Shown: piece by piece, positions 1 through 13,905 of the stretch
Position numbering within the stretch: the stretch's first letter is position 1
Layout: each line of letters begins with the position of its first letter
From: Paragonimus westermani
Lineage: Eukaryota; Platyhelminthes; Trematoda; Plagiorchiida; Troglotrematidae
Length of the DNA stretch: 64,000 nt
Assembly: GCA_008508345.1 (NCBI GenBank)
Contig: QNGE01002697.1
Location: 41,763 to 105,762, forward strand
Reading direction: 5' to 3'
Program-made: the position numbers and the translations under genes
Notes under the pieces: generated by a model
What the model was told of the DNA's origin: nothing
The model's database searches: none
What the model saw: only the letters and a program-made list of their open reading frames with translations

Positions 1-1832
1 CCTCTGTCTACTACTTCAGTTTGGCCACTTGATCCAGCCTCGTCTAATTCGGTCAGTTCGTTCTGCGAGACGTCAACAGATTGCTCTTGGTCATGGACGC
101 ATGGTAGGCGGTTAAGTTCGCTTATCACAGTGGCTCCGTGAGCTTGATTTTCTGTTAATCCTGTTTGTATTGAACATAGTGTCCTCTGCGTCCACATCGA
201 TTTACTTTCTGCCTATGTAAAACCCATCTGAAGCCCTCTGGCACCACGGTCAGTACACTTCTGCTTTCTCAGTTTTCTTCGTTACAAATTGTTTTCTTTC
301 TGCAGATAGTGACTAGAGGGTTCAGTCATAGTCCTCTCTCTCCCCACCTCATTCTTTTGGATCCAACTATGCTTTGGTGCATTTCCGTTTTATTTTTTGT
401 TCATACGTGAAGTGTTCGCTTGTGTACCGTCCCGGTCTTTTCGTAATCTCATCTACTCAGTCATTATTCTCTTCATATGACTGAAAACGGATCAACATGC
501 AGAAGCAATGCTCATTTATTCCCTTGCTTTTTCCTTCTGATCCCCTCCTTTTTCTTGAAATCCAATCGTGTTTCTGTGTGCTTTCAGCTCACAGCTCCGC
601 CGGTCCACTGAGCATCCTTAGGTGCTTCAAACTGTATGACATCTTTTATGGTTCTGTTCTGTTGTACAACACGTCTAAACAATTGTATTCCCATTGTATC
701 ATAGAATTTTATAGTATTATCTGCCTGTTGGTTGTACACTGATTGTCCTCGTTTTCTTGTGTCCTCTTTTTGATGCGGACCGAAATCTGGTGATTGTAGA
801 CTGCGATATCAATTGTTTCTATAGTAAAACTACATACTTTTTGGTGTTCATTCCACCAACTTTTCCGTAATTACGTTGAATATGAAAAACTCGGGCGGCA
901 CACAGCGAGTTTGTTCAGTGAATCGGTACCGGTGACACATGCTTCAACCGTACGAAAATCGTATACCTCGTTTGGCTGTAGTAACATCCCGGATCCGTAG
1001 ACGTGTAAATGGAAATTTCGTATATGAGAAACATCGTTTCTCGTTGGATTGCTCTCCAAAGCGTTTTTTGTGTGTTCCCCTTCGATCGCTTCGTTACCTC
1101 ACTACGCAGCTACATCTAGCTAGTATGGTTCGATCGTCCACCCCACTGATTCATAGCTAAGACGTTTGAATTCGAACCGGTTGAACAGCACTTACATATT
1201 CATTCGCATCTCGCGCTTTCTGGAAACACTAGTTAGCTGGTTAGCTTTTGCTAGGCCTCAATACCATATATCTGCACCCAGAGCGAGTATTTATTCTGTT
1301 AGGGTATGTTGGCCATTGTATCATTGACTCTTCACAATAGGTATGAGAACTGTCGCACCATAGTTCATAATTGGTGCTAAGGTTGTCCAATAGTCTGGAG
1401 AGAAATCGTTAGATTTTCTGTGAATTTTGAACAACTCCCTTATCAGGATGTTCGCTAAATGTTGGAAAAATGTTTGGACTAAATTTTCGATACCTACGCC
1501 GCGAGCCGTTCGTAGCCGTGTGAATTGCATCAATGACAGTTTGGTGAATCAGCTGTTCTATTGAATTTGCCGCAGTTGCGCTTGACCTATTATTTTGACA
1601 TTTGATATGACGGCGGCTATAGAAGTCATTTTTATGATAAATAATGCTATCCTCCAGTCGAAATGTGGTTAGTGCCCAGTTTTCCGACGAAACAAGTTTG
1701 TAACAGCTTCAGTTTACTTTCTTTAGTCTTACAAAGTGACTTAAACCAGTCAAACATACCGCCATGTCTGCTTGAAGTGAATACGGTAAAGGATTATTAA
1801 TTTGTTTACATAAAGAGAAGCGCTGCTCAAAA
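1..1832. other. No recognisable gene
   Basis: Both strands were read for protein motifs, RNA motifs and repeats. Only short open frames of chance length are present, and nothing could be named. Confidence 0.5.
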
Positions 1833-1964
1833 ATGTTGAGCACCCAAGTACCAAATGATTTGTATTTATCTGTTCCCGATGACTGTGGAGAGTCATGTGA
1901 GGTGGATGTCGTTAGACCGCTCGGAGCTAAACAGGAGCGATCGGAACATTCTGGGCTCAAATCC
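1833..1964 (+). CDS. Possible first coding exon, unknown product
   Basis: A true ATG with A at -3 opens a frame of 44 codons starting MLSTQVPNDLYLSVPDD. It is rich in polar and acidic residues and lacks the low-complexity look of most chance frames here. A possible splice donor (GTAACG) follows at 1965; read through it, the frame continues to a stop at 2076-2078. No domain is recognised and no second exon was found. An open frame on the opposite strand covers the same region. A chance frame of this length would not be surprising. Confidence 0.2.
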
Positions 1965-4900
1965 GGTAACGGTAGTAGTGGTCATATCGTTTTTGATTGG
2001 GGCCACTGTTTGTTAAACGACCTGTATGATCTTCAGACACTGGGTCACGAATACATCAAAATTCAATCCAACGCCTAGACTTTCCAACTTTTACCACGCA
2101 TGAAACTTTTCACTGTAGTCATGTTCTGCTGTTTCGTTTGCGGCAGAAACTACGCCTCCCACCGGAACAAGATAGGCTATCTCTCCTGACCTTACTCACT
2201 TCCTTCATTCAGCCGTTTTGCTCGACAGATGCGCCGTTGTCGGCACACGCTTCAACGTTGGTCGGAGTTCTTTCGAACTGCGGCACCTTAATACAACGTA
2301 CAGTCGACCAGCAACACGTCACGTGAGATGTGTCTAGTGCTGTAGGTCGTTCACCAAGATTCATAGCTCCGATGAATTGAGTGAACTCGTTTTAGCTGTT
2401 CGCTGTGTCATCTGTAACTTTTATTGATATCCATCGATGTGTTTGACGAGATATTGTGTTATCACCGCTCATCTAGCATATGGCTGTGGCTTCTCTGAAA
2501 CCATGGTGCAGTGGGGTGTTCAGCGTCAGCTAAGTCAAAATACTACGGATAAAATGTGGGGTATGTGTCATTCTGGCCCATTCTCATTTATGACGAACAA
2601 TCTACTTTATATTTGGCTCAGTATACTTTCGCATTCCTGCTCTTTGGGGATTTGGAAACTGAATCTTCATTACTTCTAGTCCTGGTGCTTCCTATCTTAT
2701 GTTTCAACCGGTGATTGTGGTTACAACTATTGCACCTAGGCTAAGCTGAACAATTTGACGGCAGTGTCGGACAGTTGATCAATCTGTGGAACTTTCCAAC
2801 CAGATCAGCTTTTAAATGTGATTTTGCGGTACTTACGTTGATTTGTTCCGAACTAACTTGGTCCCAACTACAGACCGTTTCGGTGGACGTAGTGTTTCTT
2901 TGGCTGGTCACAGTTTTTTCCTAAATTAACACCAGCTTCTACTTTTGTTATGATCATCTCATGGTTTTCTTTTCATAACGACACGCTTCTAATATCTTTT
3001 CGTGTTATAGTAGTACCTTCGTGATACGCAGTGGTTGTTCTGATTATCCGTACAGAATGTGTACGTTTAGTTGACTTGCTAGCCAGTGATCGAAAAAATA
3101 TTTGTGAACCATGCTGTGCCTAAGCGTCTGCTACGCTGACCACGCTTTGCGCAGGCGTGAGCGCATCTGACGATCGATTGGCATTAATGTTCTGTCTGAA
3201 CATTGATGGATCAAACGGCAACACTAGCTGTAGATGGCGCTAAGACGCCATCGGTTCACATGTTACTTTTCAGAACTGAGTCACTTTGACAACTGCTTGC
3301 TTTCAACCAATACTCCATACTTCGCCGGTTTGTTCATGTGCTGCGTTGCATGTGTAAGTTGTGGTTTATGTTGAACAGGATAGGTTGATGTTTCAGGCGG
3401 CCTTCGGCAGAATACCATTGAGTTTCTCTTCAGGAGAGGTGTTTAGTAATGGCATTCATTGATCTCTAGGCGGTCTGGTTTAAACGAATGAGGGGATGTG
3501 TCATCAGTAGTTGAAAGTTAAACTTGTATACTTTCGTCCATTATGGAAAACCCAGTTGCAACTATAAATCGAGCTATTCCTGATTTAAGCCATGATTTAT
3601 GGTCAGTCACCTCTGTGTTCTCCGTGGATAACGATAGGTATAAATTAGATGCTTTGGAAGCTGTAATGACGATTAGTATTGTGGATGTTGTGCACTGATT
3701 GGCGTGACGCATGGAACTATTTCGTGTAGTGCGTTCTGTCGTTGAACGGGCATATATTTTACTGTAACCTGTGTGTTTGTTCCGCTTGCCGAAACGTCGG
3801 CCTCAAAGATCATTGCCACACGCTGTTGGCTCGTCGCCGTAAGTCCGAATTCAAAGATGTGCATCTTGAAACCACATGTAGGCTGCGTGCCCACTATGGA
3901 TGGCATTAATCGATAGGTGCTGCGGATGGCACATGCACATCCAGCAAATCACTGTAGTTGCCAGTGCTAGGTCGGTTTTATTGATTCTCGTTCATACGAT
4001 TCCGATTAAATAACCGACCATGCGCTATGGTTCTGTCGACCGCTTGCTATCTGTTGATTATGGGAGCTGCTGTGAGGGTCAGTCAACCAACAGATTTCAT
4101 GAATTCTTGTCTTATTCACCTGCGGTCAGTGTGCTGTTCATACTGAGGTTTAGCAAAAATTCTAGCTGTACCATCTGGCATCCTAAACACTAGTCAAGTA
4201 GTTTGAAATTGTTTCAGTAGCATCTATTAGGATAACACAATCATTTCAAAATGAGGGAAAGGGTCGATAATATATTGCATGTGAAATATGAAATAAGGGT
4301 TTGTATCTGTGTCACGAATTAAGAGTAGTGATGTACAAGAAAGTCTGTATAGAAGATATCGAAAGCCTTTGGAATACTTAAACAGTAAAATTGGGTAAAA
4401 CAAATTCCACCTATCTCCAGTTTATCCGTGTTAACATTCAGAGGCGGAGTAAACTGATATATTTTCATTAGCCGTTGGTAACAAATCGGTAACGGTGTGT
4501 GGTCATCAAACAACATTTCCTCCTGGTTTCTCACATGTGAAGAGACCACAACAATCCGTGGATGTTTTATTCAACAGTTGAAATGACTGCACACGCTGGA
4601 TAAGAAAATGTACGGCATACTAGCGATAAGTGAATTTGTTTTAAAGTTAAACAAGTCAACATTGTCGGGAAGTAGTTATTTTTTGCTTGCGTGCGTTCGG
4701 TTGATGGAAGACGGAAGTCTGGTTCAATGAATTATTCTCAAGGCAACCTGAAACAAATACAAGGAGGGGGTCAGTGTCTCATGTTATCACCCCGTTTGTC
4801 AAAAAGAAATCTATGCTTAACCTTACTTGTGTAGCAAGTGAAACAGCGGCGGTGACAGGTTCTTATCGCGAATTTATCGATCTATGCAGGAACCTGTGCC

Positions 4901-7900
4901 TAATGCGTGTGTAGTTCACGGAGGACAACTTGTAACCAAAAGTCATAGTGCTCGAACTCACGCATCACTTAAAATGACAAATCTTGTCATTAGCGAGATA
5001 AAATCTCACACCCTGTGTTTACAACTACGTCAGGGGATTAACCTTGATAAGGTCAAAGAATTCCAACTTTTGTTATTGCATATAAACGTACGGTTGCTCT
5101 TGAAAGGAATATACTTAAATCGCTTTTAAGCAGAATTCCCACAGGAATAGAATGCTTTGCTCACCAATGAATGAAAAAGCCAGCAATCACGGTATTGCTT
5201 ACCTGTCAGTGTAAGCAAATTAGTTTGCAACTGCATGAAAGTCTTATGGAACTCAACGTAATTAATCGGCGCTACTTTTTGTGTATGTCGGCCACTTAGA
5301 CTACAACATCGGAACAAATACAATTTCCCAGCTCCAGATCGTTTGATTAACAAAGCAGAACACCAGGTGTTGATGTTGCAGTCCAGAGTTCAGATCTAAG
5401 TGAGTGGTATTAAGACTCACTGATAAGGTCTGAAGGTCTGCTGAGTGCCCATGCTCCAAGTCACGTGACAACTAATCACAGACACTTGTAGTGAATAGGG
5501 AGAGATCCTATTACAATATTATATTAAGCTGAAGTTTGTTACAAACTGGGGTTCTGATTGTACGTGGGTTTTAAGGTCTCCAATTCAAATTCGACCATCA
5601 TTTCAGTTGTGTAGGTTCAACAGGTCTAACGTTCACTCACTGCAATACCATTCATTTTACATCATTATACCGATCACTAATCAAAAATGCGATGGATTTA
5701 ATGCACTGGTAATGAACCACATACATTAAAAGCCAATCTAGTTTCTGCTCAGTTTTAATTAGTCCTGTATATGCTATCAAACTCGAACTCATTAGATATG
5801 CAACAACCCAAGTATAGCTCATCTCTACAATCCTTTCTGAAATTCGGTGATGTGGAGGGAAACCATTAGGTATCACTGAAGTCGTGATATTTTCGACGAA
5901 TGTATGTGAGATACCAGTTCAACTAAGACAGTATGAAACCCAGTTGATGAAACATACGAGCTAAAGTATCTGTGACGTTATCTTGTTTACATGATGAGCG
6001 TCAGCTTGGTGATCAGAAGTGCAACATAACTGGTGCATGCTCTGTAGGATACGATGTTCTTTGACATTAACTATATCGTACTGAACATCTGGGTGCTCAA
6101 TTCAAAACAGGGGATACTGGTACTACGAGGCATTTGTGGGGTATTATGACCAACAGTGAAATCCATTTGCACATAATCAAGTAAACTTCAAAGAAGTTTG
6201 TAGAAAAATTTCGTACCATGTCGCTTGTTTTTCATAATTATTTACAAAGATCAAAAATTAACTTTCAACCGAGGTGTAATGGTGTGATACAGTGTAGTCA
6301 TATTACTTGTTCCCACTTGCCTGTGCAAGAGTATCTATTCTATAACATAATATCGGCTTCCGGTGGTTAGCCCGGTTTCCTAGTTTTGTTGCTCTGGACT
6401 ACATAAATAGAATACCGGATGACGATATTAATCTACGTTTTGGGCACTTGGATTGGCACGTTCTTGAGATTTGAAGGTCTTACAATCCACATCTCGGTCA
6501 ATGGAAAATCTTTTATCCATATCGTTGTAATAGAGAGCATGATAATGTAGAAACTAATATTTTCTCTACTGGTTATCTCAGACGTGTTGGAATCTGTAAA
6601 TCAACTCATGAAAGAGTGTGTAGAAGCTTAATCTGCTGTAAGATCGACAGTTCGCCGAGTTCTCCTAACTAATGAAGGGCCAATACTATGAAACTTGTGA
6701 GCTCCCATTGAATTTCTTCCGTTGCACACTTAGTGTCTACTACACCTTACGTTGTAGAATTATAATGCCACCTAAAATATTGAGACAGACTGACTTTTTG
6801 TATGTTGTTTACAACTGCACTGATCTGCGTATCCCATTGAGTCTGAGAGGAGAGACAGAAATAGCAAGCAATTGAGTTGTCAATCACAAATTTCAACATC
6901 TGTTGGTTCTATGGTTGAATATGTGGCCAAAGTTAATCAGGTAGAGATATCTGATGAATGATGAATTTTTACCATTTCACGTACTGCCTACGCCACCGTA
7001 TATTGTAAAGAATTGATCCTATTAAAAAAAACATCGGATGGAAACCCAAGTCAGAAAATCACACGATGTATTTTGATTACAGACAGCATCTTGTGAATTC
7101 TATCCAGCAGAGTAGGAAAGGTTTAGGACTGACTTCATGGTTTCTCAACGACAAATTTATCAGTACTGGATTTTAGTGCATTCGTCCCACTTCTGTCACA
7201 ACCTCGAACGAGACTTCACGTACCTGATTGCAGAAGTCTGGGACTTATTCTCATTAGCATTCAACGTATTGTTGGTAAATTAATACAGTGGTGCCATACT
7301 CTTCCACTGCAATGTACTCTGAACATATCTGTAACCCTCTACAAGCCATCGCTAACCACCGTGTTGTTAATTATTATTGTTCTATGTTCACGTAACACAC
7401 GTGAGGCGAAAAAACCGATGGTATGGTCCATAGGTTCATCAGAGGACCAACTAATTACTTTGGGAACCATCGATTTAGTTGGTCGACACGCATAGTTTGT
7501 ACCTTGACCTAGCGGTAAATCACCGTGATTACCAGTGAACAAGATGAATGAATGCCGTATGACACTTGTATGACCATCAGCTCAGCTACAAAGGGCAGTC
7601 ACAAAGTGGAGGCGTCTTACATCCAGGTCGATTAGCTTACCGAAATTGTGCATATAGAAAACCCATTACATTGAAAAAACGAATGGCCAACCACTGTAGT
7701 GGTCCACCATGTAGAGTCTGTTCCATTTTGCCTTTTTGTTACGTGCTATTCTGCATACCTGTTATGTTCACTGTACATATTAACTACTTGTCTATTGTTT
7801 GAATCAATACACCCTTCATCCTTGCACGTTTCGCCTTCTGCTTTCACGCGGTCGTGCTTATCGTGGGCTAACCGTGGCAACGTTCATTTAGCTCGCTGGA

Positions 7901-8149
7901 GGAACCGAATCCGTTGTTACAAAGGGGAGAATCTTCTTGCAATACGCAGCAGACTTAGTGTAGTGGAATCTATTGTGGTCAGCTATTGTGAGTCCTTGTA
8001 TTGCCTTGTAGTGCTGTTGCCCCAACTCTTTGTTCCACTATGACCATCACCACCACCACAATTTGGTGAAATGTTTTGAAAACGTTTATAAATGAAGAGA
8101 TTTTGTTTGGAAACACTTTTTGGTAATCGTTACGCTTGTTGATGATCTG
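1965..8149. other. No recognisable gene
   Basis: No protein family, RNA gene or repeat could be supported. The longest frame (7699-8043, plus strand, non-ATG start) has no recognisable motif and its length is within chance. A short CAC-rich run lies near 8046-8059. Confidence 0.45.
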
Positions 8150-8252
8150 TTGCGCAGAAGATTATTCTCAGTGAAACTGAACGCTTACTTTTGGTGCTTT
8201 ATTGCGCAGAACAGTATTCTCAGTGGAACTGAACGCTTACTTTTGAACTGAC
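8150..8252 (+). repeat. Tandem duplication, 52-bp period, two copies
   Basis: The unit starting TGCGCAGAA at 8151 recurs at 8203. Both copies contain ATTCTCAGTG(A/G)AACTGAACGC followed by TTACTTTTG. The copies differ at a few positions, so this is a local duplication of moderate age. It contains no coding signal. Confidence 0.85.
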
Positions 8253-8475
8253 ACTAGGTGGCAGTATAGGTCAGGACATATCATTTACTAGTTACCCCAT
8301 TATCAAAACTAACAGTTTGATCGATCAGGATATCCAACTACTCGGACAATACAAAAGCGGGTTTTAAAAATGTAACGAGCACCACTGGTCCGATCATGTT
8401 CACCGGATGGCTGTGTAATTGTATTCTCACCTCTTTCCTTATGGTTTATCCGTAACCATCAACATTTGAAAGGTA

Positions 8476-8545
8476 CAGGTTTCGAACATGTGACTTTGTG
8501 ATAAGACTCAGTAACGCTAGTCCCCTCTACTACACATCCATTAAT
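8476..8545 (-). repeat. tRNA-like (SINE or pseudogene) relic
   Basis: On the minus strand a sequence close to the pol III box B (ATGTTCGAAACC, reverse complement of 8478-8489) follows a D-arm-like stretch (GTAGTAGAGGGGACTAG) at box A-to-B spacing. No clear cloverleaf can be drawn. It could be a decayed tRNA-derived SINE or chance. Confidence 0.2.
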
Positions 8546-9869
8546 TGATTTCTTATATAGTTTAACGTTGAGTTTTAATTCCATCTCTGTGTTACCTCAT
8601 TTGTTTTTCATTCAGTCTTCAGTGAATGCGGAATTAACGTTGAAGACAACAGAAATTCATTCATTTGATTTTGCTGACTAAAAACCATCCCATCTTGAAC
8701 TGATTTGTGTTTATTTCAGACCAACTTTGAATTTAAGGTTTGTGGCACAGGATTTACTCGTGCAGCTCTGACCACAACTTTGCACACAAAAGGACTTAGC
8801 TGGTCTTTTCAGCTATACCGAAATGCACCCGTGATTTATTGAACTCAGAATTAGTCAGTTTCTATATCAATTTGTGTATGCAGATATACTTCATAATATC
8901 ACGTTATTCGACAATCCATACCGACAAGTTGACCTAAACACAAGTCCAGGGTACTCATTCGGAGGTAATTACTGTCACGCACGTTCAGTTCAAGCTCGCG
9001 TATGATGTACTTACCACTCAGCTCACGCCGTGACATGCCTACACGAGCTCTTTGTTAATTGACCTTACTCATTGTTCAATCAAGTGAGCAACGATTAGCA
9101 CATGCAGTGAGATACAAATAACTGCTGCAATGGTACAGATGTGATCGGCAGGCGCTACTGAACTAGCTTGTACAATTCCATCAATCATTCATAATTTAGT
9201 TGTGACGAATCTCTAGTAACTCTACGTTTGATGACCAAGGGTAATTTACTCTTACCGATGCCTATTATTGGTAGATTCTTACGGCCTACATTCGCTTAAA
9301 TATGTTCTCTGTTTCATGAGATTTGTTTCCATCGTTACATTTCCTGACCTGTAATCAGAATTGGGCTAACTTAACCAGTGGAGCTACTGACTTGAAAGCA
9401 TTGTTGTTGTTCTAAAATCCCGAACTCACGTTCAGTAGTTCACTGTTTTTTCAGTACTGTTCCAATAAACCTAAACAGTGACCCAACGTGATGATATTCA
9501 TCTGTGAAACACACTGTTGAGAGTTCGAACTCTGCTGTTGTGACGGTCCAATTACAGGTTTGGTCAGTCTTACGGCCTACACATCATCTTGAATATCATA
9601 TGGCAGACAAGGCTCCGTGGCGTAATAGTTTAAAAGTCAAAGTAGCCTACAAATATGGAAGAGGACTGACTTCGTATCAAATTTAGATGAGTATTAAATG
9701 ACTATGTGAGTCATACTAACAATCAGATAGGTGCAAAAATTGAGTTCTGTTAATTCGATTCAAAGATATATTAAAAAGAATGAACAGTAATAGAACAAGT
9801 TTGTCTGCATATGTATAGTATGTGTGTAAAATTATGAAACCCAACTGCAAAAATACTGGACTTTAACAG

Positions 9870-9926
9870 GCTATCCAGGCACACAAATCCTTCTACCAAC
9901 TGAGCTACCAAGTCATTCCGAGGGTT
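9870..9926 (-). repeat. tRNA-like box A relic
   Basis: The reverse complement of 9900-9920 reads TTGGTAGCTCAGTTGGTAGA, a near-perfect pol III box A with tRNA D-arm. The downstream part lacks a convincing box B or T-arm, so this is a degraded tRNA pseudogene or SINE head rather than a working tRNA gene. Confidence 0.4.
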
Positions 9927-12900
9927 TAAAAAAATGCACATTTGGACTCATTTATCTACCCAGATCGATGTGTCTTATTGAATTCATCATCGTCACCGTT
10001 GGACAGTAGAAGTGTATTACTGCTTAATGATGCGAGGCTGACGAATTTAAGCACATACTGGTTAAAAACTCAAGCTTGAGCATTCAGTCCACTAGAACAT
10101 CTGATGTACTCCGTACTACACAGAAGGTTAGATGAGTAACTGATTAAAATTGCGAAACTTCTGAGCTTTTGATGTGGCTTCGTGGTGCGGTTTGTGAAGC
10201 TTTGTACTCGCTTGGACACGCCGTTTCCGTCTTTGACTGAAATACAAATGGAGTCCGGATTTTTCTTCACTGGATCCCGACCAAATTAAGCGAGCTGTCA
10301 CAAAAGTTGTACATTGGGCTTTATCTCAGTGATGGCTGGATTGTTGTAGTTTCTTTGTCACATTTGATCTCAGCTTTCAAGTCAAGTTAAGTAACTAATA
10401 ATCTTTCTTTTTCGCAGTGAAAGAAACATTTGAGCTGGACCAGGTTGAAAAGAACACAAAGAACAAAGCGCACTGAAAATCGTAATCGTAATCGTGTATG
10501 GGGAATGCTCAAGTGACCCAGCCACTAGCTCAAGTACAATGAATAATTCTGTCGCCACTTTTTTTCATCCTAGCTCTACGTAGTCGATCAGAGAGTGGAA
10601 ACAGAAACACCACTGAAGTTTCAGTTTCTTGGGAATATTTGCACTAACGAGTTTTCCAGTGGGATCATTCAGCTAATGTTATTAGGTTACAGTAAGCACA
10701 GTGACCCGGGACAACTTGGGAAAAAGTGAGACACCTGCAGTTCGACTTTGACAAATATTTACTTGCCTCAGTGACGTACAGTGAACGCTCACTGTAATAA
10801 CACAACCAAGATACCAGTCAGTGTTTCTAATTTCATGTCATCCTCCAAAGACATTGCGATTCGCTTATTTCAGTCACTTTAATAAAACGATACTAAAGAA
10901 TATTCTTGAAGCAAAACGAACCAGAATCACTTCAAGAAAAAGGCATATCGATTCACGCGAAGTTGCCATACGGGTGGTTTAGAACGTAAAACATACAACC
11001 TATGAAGTTTCTTTCTGAAGGAAGTCATTTGGAGAAATCTGCCTTGATGTGATTAGCTGCGGGCAATTCTGAGCAGTGCTGAGCACACAGCACTCCAAAT
11101 TTCGGAATAAAATTTGCCAGTAGGCTACCCATACTTTTGTGGAATTGTTGTGTTGTGTTGAGTGGCAGTGTGGTATTTGTCACGATGAACTAAATGGCTT
11201 CATCAAAACCGTACTATTGCAGTGATTAACAAAAACTCGGTTATGTTAAACGAGCTAATCAAAGAAGTTTCATGAATAATCATGGTGTCACTATATACGG
11301 TCTTGTTGCTTCCATTTGTCAGTAACGTAAGAGGAAGCCACCTAGTCAGCTGCCCTTTGGAAAGCGTGTCCTGTAACACGTCTAGCCGGGCGCTGGAATA
11401 CACTGAGTGGCCGATCATCAGTCCAAAGAAGAACCAACAACCATGTTGATTTCAGACAATCACTGTCAGTGGAGTTAGGCTGTACTCATTCTATATTCCA
11501 AGCTGTGTAAATTTGGTCATTCCAAAACCAGTTGCGCTTTGAACAGGCGAGAGGTTACTAGATGGGTTCGGGAATCACTGTACATTTCTAGCCATTTCCT
11601 GAGAGATTAACTTCAACGTGTGAAACCTGATGAAGACCTTTGTGTCTATAATGAATGGAAACACGAGAGACTTTCAACTACCGTTTATTGCACATAAAGC
11701 TTTTTAGAGTTTGACAGACTCTTGGCACTAATTTCCCCCTAGAAAAACTGTATACAGGAGATTGTACAACTGAAAATTCGTCTGTCCGGTGAAACAACAC
11801 TTTCTGTTATTCAACTCTTCCGACATGATGAGTGTCCAAGGCTGAGTTAGTAGAAGAAGTTACGGTCCTTATTCCTCCATCTCAAGTTTTTCCAGTAGAT
11901 ACAGCTGTACCGTTCAAAAGTAGCACAAAGGAGATCTGTGCTCATACGTGGCGAAAAGACTTTTAATCAGAAGTGTCCTGCTGCGTAGAGGTAGCACTGG
12001 CATAACTTTCATTTTTGCGAGAAAATTAGTGATGGTTTACAATACCTTTTTCCAGGAAGGGTAGGTGCGAACTGATGACCGGATGTCGGAGAAAAATGCA
12101 CTGTGCATAACACATCAGGTGCACTTGAAAAAACACCATATCAAAAATGCAAGGTCGTTATGCATACCTCCCATAATTTTATGCATTCTTCTACACGGAA
12201 TACGTGTGTTTATCTGACTAGCCTATAGTTCTAGTCTTGTTCTAATCGGCAATTTTTAGAATGTACTCGTTGAGCAAGTATGCGGAAATGTTACACTATT
12301 TTATAGTTCAAGCGAAAACTGTTGCACACCTCCGACAAAACTGTGTGATCAACCCAACAAGTATAACAAGTACTGGTGACAAAACGACCGTTTTTCTCAG
12401 CTAATGAACGAATGTAATTTGTGAGTTGAATTTCTGTTGTGTTGTAATGAGTACAGCAGTAATTTACTCAGTGGTCACGCGTACTTGGTTCACAACTTCT
12501 ACATTCATTCGCAACAGCAGACAGCTTGAAGGCGTAGTGGATCAGTTGTGTGGTCAAGACAAAGTATTTACAATCCAGAGCAGTGCGGTGCTCAGTAGCA
12601 AGCGAATATGGTTGGTCGTAAGTAAGTGATCAATCCAGGGACGGCAAAGCAATGAAGGGGAAAATCGTCAGTACGCCACTGGGAAGCGATGAGTTTCTCA
12701 CTGATCAGGACATCACGGTTTACCCGAGGGTCTTAGAACACAAGCTGGGCCGTAAAAAATTCTACTGAAATGTCTCTATGGGAATCATGTACAAAAGTGT
12801 TTGAATTAACATATGGCCAACTCGAGTTATTGTGGTACCGTCCGGGTGGTACGCGACATTTACATGCTGAGAACAGGGCACGCGTCCGTATTTGGTCAAC

Positions 12901-13541
12901 TTTCCAGTTGTCCAGGCCAGGGCCTTTGTGCTTAACACTTCACTTAAAATTTGCTCTGTCCAAGTCATGCACGAAACGGTGAGCTGACCAAATAAAACGG
13001 AGACGATTCAGTGTTCCAACAATCTCATTTACACTTAGAAGAAATTGCACCGAATTTTTTCATTTTGCAATATTAGACCGTATTTGAGAGGGTAAATGAG
13101 ATCGTGCGAGTAAATGGAGGCTAGACAACGCAAGTTGGCTGAAACAAGCGAAAATAACTAACGCTGTTTAACTGGATCAGCAACAGCAGCAACATAGTAT
13201 TATGGGTTGAGATGTATATTTCTTGTCCTCACCAAGGACATTAGGTTTTTTTCAATGAGTAAAATAAAATTGATCCACGTGAGCCTAATGTATGGCGATA
13301 TAATTGGTATGGCGCTCTGAAGACGGGTGAGTAAGATCCAAACTGCTTACCAAGAATGGACGTTTAGTAATAACGTGAGTATGTTTACAGTCGTCATAAT
13401 GAATGAATATGCCATACCAAGTGATGATAGAAAACGAATCACAGGTTGAAACATAGACATACGTTCCGTTGTCCTTCATTTCCCCCAGCTGTGTCAGGTG
13501 CTGTAGTTCTCTTAATAACGAAACATCTTGATTCATAGGTC
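9927..13541. other. No recognisable gene
   Basis: Only short frames. No motif, RNA gene or repeat could be supported. A CTGATGA motif at 12074 was checked as a ribozyme and rejected. Confidence 0.45.
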
Positions 13542-13545
13542 GTAT

Positions 13546-13901
13546 TGTGGTGGATAATCAGGCCGGAGGTGTGGGTATTTCAACCCTTGGCGAAATACCT
13601 CGACGCGAAGGGAGGCACGTCCAAAACCCCACAATAATCAGATTGGGGACGGCGGGGGCGACCGGATGAATTATCGCTCAACGCAATCGGACCAACGGGC
13701 GAAGAATGGCAGACAGAAAACCGCCCGATAGACGGCGCCGATCACGCACATAAACCGGGCAGAAGTGCACACGATGCGTGAGCGGAAACCTGGGGGTGTT
13801 GTGGTCCGGAATGGTGACTCATGAAGGCGAGCGCGCGCATGGCATGATAGCTAGCGTATTGGACAATAAAGGTTTGATTTAATGGACGTCTTTTCGCTAC
13901 A
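13546..13901. mobile_element. Solo LTR of an LTR retrotransposon
   Basis: This 356-bp block is visibly richer in G+C than its surroundings. It begins TGTGGTGG and ends GCTACA, the TG...CA ends of a long terminal repeat with short TGT/ACA inverted termini. It is flanked by a 4-bp direct repeat GTAT (13542-13545 and 13902-13905), as integrase insertion leaves. A polyadenylation signal AATAAA lies at 13865-13870, about 30 bp before the end, which suggests the plus strand is the sense strand. A perfect 8-bp hairpin (GGTATTTC/GAAATACC) sits at 13574-13599. No primer-binding site, gag or pol follows, so this would be the product of LTR-LTR recombination. The family (Gypsy or BEL/Pao) cannot be told. 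Confidence 0.6.
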
Positions 13902-13905
13902 GTAT

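Noticed and set aside
3785..3805. CCGAAACGTCGGC as half of a hammerhead
   Set aside because: No CTGATGA at the right distance on that strand.
7339..7542. Minus-strand frame MFTGNHGDLPLGQG as a retroelement endonuclease
   Set aside because: Superficial similarity only; the catalytic motifs of RTE or CR1 endonucleases are absent.
11628..11675. CCTGATGAAGACC...GGAAAC as a hammerhead
   Set aside because: GAAAC is too far from the putative stem II, and there is no consistent stem III.
12070..12115. CTGATGA plus CCG/CGG hairpin and AGAAA as a hammerhead
   Set aside because: An extra base separates stem II from GAAA, and no U is available to pair with the last A of GAAA before the cleavage position. 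Best explained by chance.
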